A stretch of DNA of 64,000 nt from Afifella sp. IM 167 (GTDB lineage Bacteria; Pseudomonadota; Alphaproteobacteria; Rhizobiales; Afifellaceae), in NCBI RefSeq assembly GCF_020144925.1, contig NZ_NSLC01000004.1:62001-126000 (forward strand), read 5' to 3'. A program made the position numbers and the translations under genes. Below are positions 52,784 through 60,929 of the stretch, one piece after another. The notes under the pieces are model-generated. The model made no database searches, had not been told where the DNA came from, and saw only the letters and a program-made list of their open reading frames with translations. Every line of letters starts with the position of its first letter. Position 1 is the stretch's first letter.

Positions 52784-53019
52784 GGCGCCTTGCGCCCTCC
52801 CCTACCCCCGGCCCCCCGGTCCATCAGATAGGCGGCCCGCAGATGCTCCTGGTTGGTCGCCAGAAAGACACGCACGCCACGGCCAGGTAACTCGTCCGAT
52901 TCGGCAGGGAGCGCTTCGTCCAGGACGAATCGTTCTTGAGCCAGTCAGCGGTGAGGTCGGTTGGGCTGATCGAGGCAGGCCCACGCGGCTGCCGGCGAGA
53001 CCGGCCGAAGGCCGGAGGA

Positions 53020-53093
53020 TGGCTGGGGCGCCAGGATTCGAACCTGGGATCGCGAGACCAAAACCCGCTGCCTTACCGCTTGGCTACGCCCCA
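53020..53093 (-). tRNA. tRNA-Gln (anticodon TTG)
   Basis: Full cloverleaf on the minus strand: acceptor TGGGGCG / CGCCCCA, D arm GCC...GGC, anticodon stem GCGGG / CTCGC around loop TTTTGGT (anticodon TTG), and T arm with GGTTCGAATCC. The CCA end is encoded. A GC stem without a T-run (53001-53015) lies downstream and may help 3' end formation. Confidence 0.96.
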
Positions 53094-53120
53094 TCCGCCC
53101 CGGCTAGCGGGGCGCCCAGC

Positions 53121-53149
53121 GCTATACGGGCTTTGGCCCCGCCGGGCAA
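53121..53149 (-). promoter_or_regulatory. Promoter of tRNA-Gln
   Basis: On the minus strand: -35 TTGCCC (53149-53144), 17-base spacer, -10 TATAGC (53126-53121), 27 bases before the mature tRNA 5' end. Good sigma-70 fit. Confidence 0.65.
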
Positions 53150-53231
53150 CATGGAGAGCGCCCTGCCCTGCCGCGAAGCAGCCGGCGCACCGCGGCGTTT
53201 CGACCTTCTTTTCAACAGGTCGGATGATGCC

Positions 53232-53260
53232 TTGATGCGGCGAGGCGGCAAGGCTATAAC
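53232..53260 (+). promoter_or_regulatory. Promoter of tRNA-Pro
   Basis: -35 TTGATG (53232-53237), 17-base spacer, -10 TATAAC (53255-53260), 14 bases before the mature tRNA. Good sigma-70 fit; divergent from the tRNA-Gln promoter. Confidence 0.7.
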
Positions 53261-53274
53261 CCGCCCCGCTTTGG

Positions 53275-53351
53275 CGGAGTGTAGCGCAGCCTGGTAGCGC
53301 ACCTCGTTCGGGACGAGGGGGTCGCAGGTTCGAATCCTGCCACTCCGACCA
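53275..53351 (+). tRNA. tRNA-Pro (anticodon CGG)
   Basis: Acceptor CGGAGTG / CACTCCG, anticodon stem CCTCG / CGAGG with loop TTCGGGA (anticodon CGG), T arm GCAGGTTCGAATCCTGC, discriminator A and encoded CCA. Spurious open frames on both strands across this gene are the usual antisense-tRNA artefacts. Confidence 0.96.
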
Positions 53352-53682
53352 AGCTTTTCAATACCTTGGCGTATCCGCCCCTCCCGAGGCGGAACGCTAT
53401 GCGGAACGTTTCCGCATTCCGAAAGCGGTTCGGCGAGGTTGCGGCATGCCCACCCACACGCAGCGTGAAGGCGCAGAGGAGATCGCCGGCCGGCTCGGCG
53501 GGGCCGACCTGGCGGCCGAGCATGCCGCATGCCGTTCCTCCCCGTTACTGCTCACCGTTGCTGCTCGCCGATGCGCGCGAGATGGCCGAGGGAAGGCCGA
53601 CCCGAAGGCCACTTAAGGCTTTGTCCACCGCGGCGTATGTATCTTCTGTGATCGGGGCGACTCGCAGAGAGGCGCGGAACAG
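53352..53682. other. 331-bp region after tRNA-Pro
   Basis: No gene accepted. It contains a perfect inverted repeat ATGCGGAA-CGT-TTCCGCAT (53399-53417) and a CCGCC/GGCGG stem just before it (about 53375-53392), which could end the tRNA transcript although no T-run follows. The promoter of the diguanylate cyclase should lie in the right half. No direct repeat of the tRNA 3' end, as expected for a phage attachment site, was seen here. Confidence 0.45.
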
Positions 53683-55005
53683 TTGATCGATCTTCTCAAA
53701 ACAAAATCGCTGCGTGCCTGGATCACGCTCGGCATGATCGCTGCCTTCGTACCGCTGCTCGTCTCGGCGGGCGCCGGTTACTACCTTTTGCATCGTGGCG
53801 TGATCGCGCCCTTTCATCACGTCGCCGCGCAGCAGCGCGGCAAGATTGCGCCGGCGCAACAGCTGCGTCTGCTCATCTGGGAAACCATCCCTTCGGTCGA
53901 CGAATGGGTGGAGGCCGCCAATCCGGTCAGTCCGCCAACCTACCGGGCCCTCAAGACCCGGATCGAAGAAGGCTTTGCGGCACTCGGCGAGGCGCTGACG
54001 GACCAGCCATCCGAACAGGCGCTGCTGGAACGGGCGCTGGACGACTGGGGCGCGGCCGATCGCTACGCAACCGAACTGATCTCACTCGCACGCCCCACCG
54101 AGCGCGTTGCCGTCGCGGAGACGCTGCAGCGCTTTCACGGAGCTGCCATTTCGGCCAACGACAGGATGACGGCGGTCTACGAACGCCTTGCAGGCTCGAT
54201 CGACGACGATCACGATACGGCCCTCCGCTTCTATGAGAGGTCGCTTTGGGTTGCCGGCATCGCCGCCGCTGTCTCGTTGCTGATGATGGCTTTCGGCGTT
54301 GTCGTGATCGGCCGCATCCTCTCCAACAGTGTCGACCGCCTCGTAGACGGAGCGATCCGCTTTTCCGAAGGCGAGCGCAATCATCGTATCGAGATCCAGG
54401 TGCCGCCGGAGCTTCATCGCGTCGCCGAGGAGTTCAATCACATGATCGGCCGCATCCATGAGTCCGAGGCGGCCCTGTCGGAGATGGCCCGCCGCGATAG
54501 CCTGACAGGGCTGTCCAATCGCCGCGCGATGGATGAGGCATTCCGAAGGGCATGGACCGGCATGCGGCGACACGCCGAACCTGCCTGCCTGCTGGCGCTG
54601 GACATCGACCATTTCAAGCGCACCAACGACACCTATGGTCACGCGGCCGGCGACGAGGTCCTGCGAAACATCGCCAGGATCATCACGCAGAGCGTGCGCC
54701 CTTCCGACAAAGTGTTTCGGGTCGGAGGCGAGGAGTTCCTCGTGCTATTGCCCGGGATCGAGGCTCGACATGCGCGGACGACTGCGGAACGCATTCGAAG
54801 CGCGGTCGAGGCGACACCCACCTATTTTGAAGGCAACAGAATTGAGGCGAGGGTGAGCATCGGCCTCACCGAGGCATCGGAGAATTCAGAGCAGAAAGAT
54901 GTGATGAGAGTAGCAGATGCCGCCCTCTACCGGGCCAAGCGAGAAGGCAGAAATCGCGTCGTCGTCAGTTGCCGCGACGAAACGGCTCAACCGGATGCAG
55001 CCTGA
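53683..55005 (+). CDS. Membrane diguanylate cyclase with periplasmic sensor and HAMP
   Basis: A 440-residue protein with a TTG start at 53683; no ATG is available before the first membrane segment. TM1 is at about 14-36, then a helical periplasmic domain of about 150 residues, TM2 at about 188-210, a HAMP linker (211-265), and a GGDEF domain with RRDSLTGLSNRRAMDEA near 268 and the active-site RVGGEEF near 345. The GGEEF form is active in many proteins; the RxxD inhibitory site is not obvious. Synthesises c-di-GMP. Codon use is slightly less GC-rich than the neighbours. Confidence 0.92.
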   Translation: MIDLLKTKSLRAWITLGMIAAFVPLLVSAGAGYYLLHRGVIAPFHHVAAQQRGKIAPAQQLRLLIWETIPSVDEWVEAANPVSPPTYRALKTRIEEGFAALGEALTDQPSEQALLERALDDWGAADRYATELISLARPTERVAVAETLQRFHGAAISANDRMTAVYERLAGSIDDDHDTALRFYERSLWVAGIAAAVSLLMMAFGVVVIGRILSNSVDRLVDGAIRFSEGERNHRIEIQVPPELHRVAEEFNHMIGRIHESEAALSEMARRDSLTGLSNRRAMDEAFRRAWTGMRRHAEPACLLALDIDHFKRTNDTYGHAAGDEVLRNIARIITQSVRPSDKVFRVGGEEFLVLLPGIEARHARTTAERIRSAVEATPTYFEGNRIEARVSIGLTEASENSEQKDVMRVADAALYRAKREGRNRVVVSCRDETAQPDAA

Positions 55006-55064
55006 GCATCGTGCCGGCGCGGCAGGCGACCCTCGTCGTCGCGGCCGAATCCGGCAACCGGGCT

Positions 55065-55316
55065 CTATTTCGCCCCCTGACGCGGAAAATCTTCACGAAG
55101 GTAGATGCCCCCGATCTCGTCACCGAATATGATGTAACCGTCGACGCAGACGATCCGGCTCGTTGGTCGCCTCTCCTCCGGGAGTTTCTCGCAGACTGTC
55201 CGGACGGCATCCGCCAGGGTCATATGCACCGGAGAAGGAGCCTCTGCGGGCTTCGCAGCAGGGGATCGTCCCGGCAGGAGCTGGACCTGATCTTCGTATT
55301 TGTCGGACTCGCGCAT
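55065..55316 (-). CDS. Small hypothetical protein
   Basis: 83 residues, starting at ATG 55316 with AAAGGAG nine bases upstream, the best ribosome site in this area. The first 35 residues are polar and Pro/Ala-rich, followed by MTLADAVRTVCEKLPEERR and a compact RIVCVDGYIIFGDEIGGIYL segment that looks like a folded beta hairpin. No family recognised. A longer frame upstream to 55517 has no ribosome site. Confidence 0.7.
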   Translation of the reverse strand: MRESDKYEDQVQLLPGRSPAAKPAEAPSPVHMTLADAVRTVCEKLPEERRPTSRIVCVDGYIIFGDEIGGIYLREDFPRQGAK

Positions 55317-55494
55317 CTGCTGGCTCTCCTTTCCACCGGCAAGATAGTACCACACGAACCTTTCGGCGAACCACCGTTCGCAGGCCGGAACTGCACCGGC
55401 GAAGACGGCAAAGTGACCAGCTGGCCGCCGCTCGGCCCGTGCTTGTCCCAAAATGCGCGAATGACAAGGTGAGGCTTGCGGGAGAGAATGAGGC

Positions 55495-55725
55495 ATGAGG
55501 CTCGAATGGCGGCGCACCTGGCCCGACGAGCCGAATCGGCGCGAGGATTTCGTGGCGAGATGCCGGGCCGGCTACTGCCGCGTCTATAGGACGGCGAACG
55601 GTCCGCCCGGGCGGCAATGGTACTGGTGCGCCGCAGATACCCGCAATCGCGGATCCGGCCTGGAAGCAAGCGCTGGCGAAGCGGCGGCCAGGGCGGAGGC
55701 CGCCCTCCTCGACCAGACGGGCTAG
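55495..55725 (+). CDS. Small hypothetical protein
   Basis: 76 residues, basic N-terminus and a conserved-looking middle part: YCRVYRTANGPPGRQWYWC, then ASAGEAAARAEAALL. The pattern resembles small proteins often found in rhizobial prophage and mobile regions, of unknown function. The ATG follows GGGAGAG and GAGG. Its stop codon overlaps the stop of the convergent small gene (shared TAG/CTA bases). Confidence 0.65.
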   Translation: MRLEWRRTWPDEPNRREDFVARCRAGYCRVYRTANGPPGRQWYWCAADTRNRGSGLEASAGEAAARAEAALLDQTG

Positions 55726-55901
55726 TCCCCCTCCTCGCGGATCTCGATCGAGATCGCCTCGTGAAGCGCCATCCCGATGAGATAGGAGAGAAATGGATAG
55801 CCGGCATCAAGTGCCATTTCTCGCAACCGGAAGAGTTCTTCCGCAATCTCTCCAAGACTTTTTGACGGCTCTGGATGAGGATCGTCGGAGCCGTGACACA
55901 T
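55722..55901 (-). CDS. Small hypothetical protein, helical
   Basis: 59 residues from ATG 55901; an in-frame ATG at 55967 would add 22 residues. The core LGEIAEELFRLREMALDAGY and LSYLIGMALHEAISIEI is amphipathic helix, a type of small conserved protein I associate with Hyphomicrobiales, function unknown. The gene is convergent with the preceding one and divergent from the nuclease. Confidence 0.65.
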   Translation of the reverse strand: MCHGSDDPHPEPSKSLGEIAEELFRLREMALDAGYPFLSYLIGMALHEAISIEIREEGD

Positions 55902-56019
55902 GAAAAATCCCGATCGGTTCGATCGATCCAGTCTATTGCTAGCCCCGACCCACAACCCCTGATCCATGCGGCCGATCGCCTGCCGCGACTATTCATTCCG
56001 CCCCTGGGAGCCTCCGCAG

Positions 56020-56526
56020 ATGATCGACAAAGCTTCGTCCGGCTTTCGATGCACGACGGGGATCGCCGCTTTCGCAGCGCTTTTCCTCGCCCTTTCGGCG
56101 ATGCCGGGTTGTGGCGCCGAGATGATCCATGGCGCCCCCTCTGCCGCGGCAACCGGGAACGCCGGCAAGATCCTGCCGGTCTGCTCCGGCGCAAACCGCG
56201 CCGCCCGCATGGTCACCTGCATCGTCGACGGGGATACGGGATGGGAACGGGGCGTGAAGTGGCGCGCCCTCGGCGTCGACACGCCGGAGATCGGCCATGC
56301 CGCATGCGGGAAGGAGCGCCGGCTCGGCGAGAAGGCGCGCGATCGTTTGCGCGCGTTGATGGCCGGCGGCTACGCCATCGAATGGGCCGGGCGACGGGGC
56401 CGCCACCTCAGGGAGCTCGCCACGGTGCGGCTGGCCGATGGACGCGACGCCGGCAAGGTGCTTGTCGAGGAGGGCCTGTCGCAGCCCTGGCCGAACCAGG
56501 GCAACCCCTGGTGCCCGGCCAGGTGA
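56020..56526 (+). CDS. Exported thermonuclease-family (SNase) protein
   Basis: 168 residues from ATG 56020, which follows GGGAG; an ATG at 55966 is possible. The N-terminus is a signal peptide, perhaps lipoprotein-type (AMPGC). Unlike the two SNase-like proteins at 27-29 kb, the active-site pieces are present: VDGDTGWERGVKWRALGVDTPEIG holds the Ca-binding Asp, Arg and Glu (given here in its parts VDGDT, WRALGVDTPE), and LADGRDAGKVLVEEGL follows. Predicted secreted nuclease at the edge of the phage region. Confidence 0.82.
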   Translation: MIDKASSGFRCTTGIAAFAALFLALSAMPGCGAEMIHGAPSAAATGNAGKILPVCSGANRAARMVTCIVDGDTGWERGVKWRALGVDTPEIGHAACGKERRLGEKARDRLRALMAGGYAIEWAGRRGRHLRELATVRLADGRDAGKVLVEEGLSQPWPNQGNPWCPAR

Positions 56527-56535
56527 AGGCCCGCC

Positions 56536-56898
56536 TTACGCCGACGCCAGCAAAGAAGGCCTGACGATCAGCCTGCCGGCACTCGGTTTCAGCACCTTGC
56601 CGGAGGCGAGGACGAGATCGACGTCGAAACGTGAGGTTCCGGCATGGCCGACCGTATCGGCCGGATCGATATCGATCGCGTAGCTGGCATCCTCCGGATC
56701 GCCGAGGAGGCGCACGCCAGCGCCCAGAAGCTTGTCGATGAAGACGTCTTCCGCCGGCGAGCTCACCGAGGGCGCGGCGCGGAAGCGGATCGCCGCGCCA
56801 GTGAGGTCGACGAGCAAGCCCGAGCTGTCCTTCAGGCCGATCGTTTCCAGCGTCAGGCTGTTGCCCTCGTAGATCGTGATGTCGCTGATCGCGGTCAT
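56536..56898 (-). CDS. Phage structural protein, small (fibre/receptor-binding type)
   Basis: 120 residues, beta-rich: YEGNSLTLETIGLKDSSGLL, DLTGAAIRFRAAP, and YAIDIDPADTVGHAGTSRFD, as in small immunoglobulin-like domains attached to tail fibres. GAGGG precedes the ATG. Last gene of the minus-strand phage run. Function by context and composition; family not firmly identified. Confidence 0.65.
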   Translation of the reverse strand: MTAISDITIYEGNSLTLETIGLKDSSGLLVDLTGAAIRFRAAPSVSSPAEDVFIDKLLGAGVRLLGDPEDASYAIDIDPADTVGHAGTSRFDVDLVLASGKVLKPSAGRLIVRPSLLASA

Positions 56899-56944
56899 GC
56901 TATGCCCTCATGCCCCGGCCGGGCCGGCCGGGGCGTGTGCGCCC

Positions 56945-57181
56945 TCAGGCCTTCGCCGCGAACTTGTCCGCGACGAGCCGTTTCCCCTGATCGTCGGCGA
57001 CGTCGTAGGTCGCTCCGCCTTTCAGCTTGTACTGGCAGGTGACGACCTCGAAACCTCCGAAATCACGGGCGTGCATGCTGAACGGGGCGACCTCGGAGCC
57101 GTCTTCGCTTTTCGGGTGCCGCATATCCGCCTTGGCCGAAGCGCGCGCGTCCTCGACAGTCTCTTTCATCCTGATCTTCAT
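56945..57181 (-). CDS. Small phage protein, unknown
   Basis: 78 residues with AAGGAG upstream of the ATG. N-terminal helical charged part and a C-terminal FEVVTCQYKLKGGATYDVAD segment. No family recognised; placed between two tail-type genes. Confidence 0.65.
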   Translation of the reverse strand: MKIRMKETVEDARASAKADMRHPKSEDGSEVAPFSMHARDFGGFEVVTCQYKLKGGATYDVADDQGKRLVADKFAAKA

Positions 57182-57192
57182 GGTCGTTCTCC

Positions 57193-57816
57193 TTAGCCGG
57201 CGTCGGCGGCGGTCAGCGTCACGGTGACGTTGAGCGTGTCGTCGGCCACTACGTCGCGGGCCGATGCGAAGTTGGCGGCGCCGTAGAGGACGGCCGAGGT
57301 GCCGGTCGCGGCACCGGCGACAAAAGCGCCCGCTACGGTGGCGGTCCCATTGATTGCGAACACCGCCGCCGATGCGGAGTTATCGACTGACTGACTCGCC
57401 ACGGTCCCGAGCGTCAGCGCCTTGCGGTCGCCGGCATAGGCAGTGATTTCCGACCAGCCGGCATGGCTCGCCAGCGTGTCGCTGGCGGCGATGGTGCCAG
57501 TGCCTTTCAGGCCCACATACCAGGCGGCAGTGTAGCCCGACCCCTTGAAGTACTTGTCGAGAAGGTCGTTCAGGCCTTCGTTGACGACGAGGTTCGGGAC
57601 GAGCTCGGTCCACTTCACCCGGCCGTCGGGCCCGACGCATTCAAACCGGTAATAGGTCTTCATGCCGAGGCCGAGCCGGACGAAAACGTTGAGGATCGCG
57701 GTGACGCCGAAGCGCATCGCGGCGCCCGCCGCGCTCTTCGCCCTGCGGCGGATTGCATTGGCGGCAATGCGCGCGGCAACGAGCGCCCGCGCCACGGCCC
57801 GGGTGATCTGGGTCAT
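57193..57816 (-). CDS. Phage tail-type protein
   Basis: 207 residues, AAAGGG upstream of the ATG. Residues 1-50 are an Ala/Arg-rich helix; from M52 the segment YYRFECVGPDGRVKWTELVP, LVVNEGLNDLLDKYF and WYVGLKGTGTIAASDTL are typical of tail or head-decoration proteins of alphaproteobacterial siphophages. The C-terminal half is a Val/Ala/Thr-rich beta domain. The first 50 residues may be an independent add-on since the family core begins at M52. Confidence 0.72.
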   Translation of the reverse strand: MTQITRAVARALVAARIAANAIRRRAKSAAGAAMRFGVTAILNVFVRLGLGMKTYYRFECVGPDGRVKWTELVPNLVVNEGLNDLLDKYFKGSGYTAAWYVGLKGTGTIAASDTLASHAGWSEITAYAGDRKALTLGTVASQSVDNSASAAVFAINGTATVAGAFVAGAATGTSAVLYGAANFASARDVVADDTLNVTVTLTAADAG

Positions 57817-57854
57817 GTCTTTTTCCCTTTCTGTCTGAAATGCCGATCCCGGTG

Positions 57855-59783
57855 CTAGTCGGGGCGTCCCTTGAGGCGGACGCGGACCGTCACGGAGCCG
57901 GCGAGCGGCACGACGTCGTCGGCCTCGCCGGCTAGTTCGATGACGCGGGTGACACTGCCCGGCAGCGTGATGCGCACGCCGGCGGGCGTGCCGACGACGC
58001 CGAGCATGCCGATCGCCGCCTCGACGGCGACCAGAAGGCTTTCTTCGGCCGTCAGGCTCGCCGCCGCCGCCGCGTCGAAAATCGCCTCGATCGCGATCCC
58101 TTCCGAAAGGATCGCGGCCGAGCCGGCTTCCAGTCCCACGTTCTGGCCGAGGCCGATCGCGGCGGCGATAACGCGCCGGCCTTCCGTCTCGATGGTCGGC
58201 GCAACGTCGAGCGAGATCGCAGCGCCGAGGACAAGGCTTGCCGAGGCCGAGGCGGTAAGCCCCGCCGCCAGCCCCGCCGCCGCGTCGCTCGTCAGCGCCG
58301 CTTCCGCCCCGGCCGTGGCCGCAACGCCAATGCCGGCGGCCGCCATGCTGTCGCGGCGCGCGGCGGAGGCGGCGAGCGCGGCGACGCCCATCGCCGCCGT
58401 CTCCTCGAAGGTCTGTGCGCCGATCGCTCCGGCGGCGGCCTGCGAAAGGGCGAGCGCGAAGACGGCCGCCTCCTCCGCCGTGACGGCGCTGCCGGCCGAG
58501 AAGCCACCGGCCGCGGCGAGCCCCAGCGCATCCCCGAGCGTCAGCCGGCCGGCGGCGGAAAGACCCGCCGTGACGGCGAGCGTTGCCGCCCCCGCAACCT
58601 CGGTCTGCGCCGTGGCGGACAGGCCGGAGGCGCCGGCGAGAGACAGCGCCGCGGAAAAGATCGAGCCGCCGGAGGCGAGCATCGCCGCGACGGCGGCGAG
58701 CGAGACCTCGCCCGTCATGACGGCCTGCGACACGGCGGAAGAGGCGAGCGAGGCGCCAAAGCGGGCCGTCCCCGCCGCGTCGAGCCGGGTCGCCCCGGCA
58801 ATGCCGCTCGCCGCGCCGATCCCGGCCGCCAGCGCCAGCACGGAGGCGCCGGAGACGACGAGTCCCGTCGCCGCGCCGAAATCAACAGCCGAAGCGAGAT
58901 CGAGAGTTCCGTCCCCGATCAAAGCACCCTCGAGGCCGAAGGTGGCCGCCGCGGCCGTGATGCGTTCCGCCGAAATGGTCATGGCCGTATTCGCGCCAAG
59001 CGTGGCGACGGCGGGAATCGTCGCGGCTTCGCCCGCCGCAACGCCGAAACCGGAGCCGAAACCGGCCGCCTCGTCATAGGTCGTCCCGCCGGCACTGATC
59101 GCGATGCCGGAAAGGGCAAATCCGATGCCGATGAACGGCTTGTTGTAGATGTGATACGAGGCCGCCCAGGTCGCTGCCGTGTCGGCCTGGTTGCCGGTGT
59201 CGACGCCGAGCGTGGCGTCGTCGCCCGTCGGAGACGCCGAGCGCACTTTCTGTTCCCAGTTCGCGCCTTCGCCGGGATCCTGGATCCCGCCCATGCCGGC
59301 ATTGTCGCGGGCCGCGTAGAACGCCACCAGCAGCCGTTCGGCCCCGGTGATGGGGATGGCCGGGACGGTGGTGTTGCTGCCGGTGTCGTCCTCGAGGATG
59401 CCGAAGCCCTCGATATAGTCGGAGATCGGCCCGGCCGGCACGTCCTGGAACGCCACGACATAGGCGTAGAGGCCGCGGTCGCCGCCATCGGATGATACGA
59501 CGCTCGGCATCGACATCGTGGCACCGCGCCGCGCCTCGAAAAGGGTCGCCTTGAAACCGTTGACCCCGGCCTCGACCACGAAGCCTTCGGCGCGAATGCT
59601 GAAATCGGCCGCGTCGCCGCCGCTCAGGGAAAGCGTCGGCTCCGGATCCCCGGCCGGGATGTTGTGCGCGGCGAAGATGTAGACGACATCGCCCGACGCC
59701 GCGCCGGCCGGATCCGTGGTCGCAAGGCTCGCCGCGGTCGTGGAAAGAAGCCCGGACGCGGAGCGGAAGGACGGCTTGGTCAT
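57855..59783 (-). CDS. Large Ala/Gly-rich repetitive phage fibre-like protein
   Basis: 642 residues. The first 235 form a beta-rich domain resembling phage tail proteins (TTDPAGAASGDVVYIFAAHN, VVSSDGGDRGLYAYVVAFQD, RLLVAFYAARDNAGMGG, HIYNKPFIGIGFALSG). Residues about 240-575 are an almost pure Ala/Gly/Ser/Leu region built from some 15 degenerate units of about 20-22 residues, in which a hydrophobic A-x-G-L/I core alternates with a short acidic or polar piece. The last 65 residues are a compact Val/Leu-rich end domain. No transmembrane prediction fits the periodicity; a fibrous solenoid is more plausible. Confidence 0.75.
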   Translation of the reverse strand: MTKPSFRSASGLLSTTAASLATTDPAGAASGDVVYIFAAHNIPAGDPEPTLSLSGGDAADFSIRAEGFVVEAGVNGFKATLFEARRGATMSMPSVVSSDGGDRGLYAYVVAFQDVPAGPISDYIEGFGILEDDTGSNTTVPAIPITGAERLLVAFYAARDNAGMGGIQDPGEGANWEQKVRSASPTGDDATLGVDTGNQADTAATWAASYHIYNKPFIGIGFALSGIAISAGGTTYDEAAGFGSGFGVAAGEAATIPAVATLGANTAMTISAERITAAAATFGLEGALIGDGTLDLASAVDFGAATGLVVSGASVLALAAGIGAASGIAGATRLDAAGTARFGASLASSAVSQAVMTGEVSLAAVAAMLASGGSIFSAALSLAGASGLSATAQTEVAGAATLAVTAGLSAAGRLTLGDALGLAAAGGFSAGSAVTAEEAAVFALALSQAAAGAIGAQTFEETAAMGVAALAASAARRDSMAAAGIGVAATAGAEAALTSDAAAGLAAGLTASASASLVLGAAISLDVAPTIETEGRRVIAAAIGLGQNVGLEAGSAAILSEGIAIEAIFDAAAAASLTAEESLLVAVEAAIGMLGVVGTPAGVRITLPGSVTRVIELAGEADDVVPLAGSVTVRVRLKGRPD

Positions 59784-59869
59784 GGGGCCGTCGACCTATT
59801 GCGCCAGCCGCGCCGAAAGGCGGGCGATGATCCGCCGGCGGCACGGCGACACGGGACGATCATCTCGGG

Positions 59870-60247
59870 CTACTGCTGGCCGCCGTCGCGTTGGCCGACC
59901 CGTCCTTCCACCACCCGGTCGACACGCACATGCAGGGCCTTCAGCCCGTCGTCGATCTTCTGGCCAAGATGCCCGAGGGCATCCATCACCTGGCTGGAAT
60001 GAACCGCGAAGCCGTCCTTGGAGACATACTTCTCCGCCATGTAGAGGCGCAGGTCGGCGAGCTTCTCCTTGTCCATGTCGAGGAGGTCCTTGAGCGCCGA
60101 GATGCGGGTGTGACAGGCGGCCGTTTCGGCGCGCAGCTCCCTCTCCGTCTCGCGGAAGCGGCTTGTCAGCCATTTGTAGAAGCCGCCCACCGCGCCGATG
60201 ATGGCGAGCAGAAAAACCATCAGTTCGACATATCCGATCTCTATCAT
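59870..60247 (-). CDS. Small membrane protein with coiled coil, phage lysis/tail region
   Basis: 125 residues from ATG 60247, AAGGGGG upstream, sharing one base with the stop of the preceding gene. One membrane segment at residues 8-25 and a long coiled coil (30-75, SRFRETERELRAETAACHTR and LLDMDKEKLADLRLYMAEKY). Resembles small membrane proteins near holin genes. Specific role unknown. Confidence 0.72.
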   Translation of the reverse strand: MIEIGYVELMVFLLAIIGAVGGFYKWLTSRFRETERELRAETAACHTRISALKDLLDMDKEKLADLRLYMAEKYVSKDGFAVHSSQVMDALGHLGQKIDDGLKALHVRVDRVVEGRVGQRDGGQQ

Positions 60248-60588
60248 CAGACCCCCTTTTCGGCGGGATTTATGAGCCGGAAGCGGTCTCCCGATCCGAT
60301 CATGCAGGCGAGATCCGGCGGCGCGATGGAAAGCATTGTCCAGGAGCCGGTTTTCTCGTTGCGCGTCATCAGCATGGCGCGCCCGTTGCCGAGCGAGCCG
60401 GACGCGACGGGCACCTCGCCGAAGCCGGTGAGAAGACCTTCGGTCATTGCCCGGATGGGGCCGCAGGGCGTTACCGTCACCGCCGGATCGACGCTTGCCG
60501 CCGGCGCCTTGCCGAGGAGCGCCAGCACGATGAAGATGCCGAGCGCGCCGAGCGTCGTCGCAATGGCGGCTTTCCAGACTTCGCTCAT
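60247..60588 (-). CDS. Small exported protein in lysis cassette
   Basis: 113 residues from ATG 60588, which overlaps the o-spanin stop by 4 bases; GGAAGG upstream. A hydrophobic N-terminus (9-27) is followed by a periplasmic domain ending SWTMLSIAPPDLACMIGSGD, a pattern common to small exported alphaproteobacterial proteins of unknown function. Translationally coupled on both sides. Confidence 0.7.
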   Translation of the reverse strand: MSEVWKAAIATTLGALGIFIVLALLGKAPAASVDPAVTVTPCGPIRAMTEGLLTGFGEVPVASGSLGNGRAMLMTRNEKTGSWTMLSIAPPDLACMIGSGDRFRLINPAEKGV

Positions 60589-60929
60589 TCGGCTTTTCCT
60601 TCCCGGCTCCGTTTGAGTTCGTCGAACCATGCGTCGCAACGCACGATGCGGGCATTGGCGCGCCCCAGCGCCCGGTCGGTCTTCAGAAGGGCGATATCGA
60701 GCCGGTCGCCGACGACGACGCCGGAGCGCTCGCGCCGCCCGCAATCGGCGGGATTGTCCGGCAGCGCGGAACCGGCGCGGTAGGCCTCGCCGGCAATCCC
60801 CGCCTTTGCCGTGGCGATTGCGGCGCGATCCAGCCGCTTCTGGCTATCGGTTGGGCATCCGCCCAAGAAGATCGTCGTCGACAGTGCAATCGGCGCTGAC
60901 AGGGCGCGCCAGAAGCTCCTGGATTTCAT
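60585..60929 (-). CDS. Putative o-spanin lipoprotein (Rz1-like)
   Basis: 114 residues with a lipoprotein signal ending in the lipobox LGGC (Cys at residue 25). Its start lies 86 bases inside the i-spanin gene in another frame, the classic embedded/overlapping Rz-Rz1 arrangement. At 114 residues it is longer than lambda Rz1. Predicted outer-membrane partner for the coiled-coil protein encoded just upstream. Confidence 0.72.
   Translation of the reverse strand: MKSRSFWRALSAPIALSTTIFLGGCPTDSQKRLDRAAIATAKAGIAGEAYRAGSALPDNPADCGRRERSGVVVGDRLDIALLKTDRALGRANARIVRCDAWFDELKRSREGKAE

Noticed and set aside
53391-53408. GAAC repeats resembling an alphaproteobacterial LexA box
   Set aside because: The spacing between the two GAAC elements is 8, not the 7 needed for the GAAC-N7-GAAC box.
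53084-53530. Open frames over the tRNA genes with GRIRTCDPLVPN-like and RQDSNLGSRDQ-like peptides
   Set aside because: Well-known artefacts of translating antisense tRNA sequence.
57871-59079. A 402-codon plus-strand frame rich in Ala/Ser/Pro
   Set aside because: Mirror image of the Ala-rich repeat region; the minus-strand frame continues into recognisable tail-type sequence and the plus frame does not.
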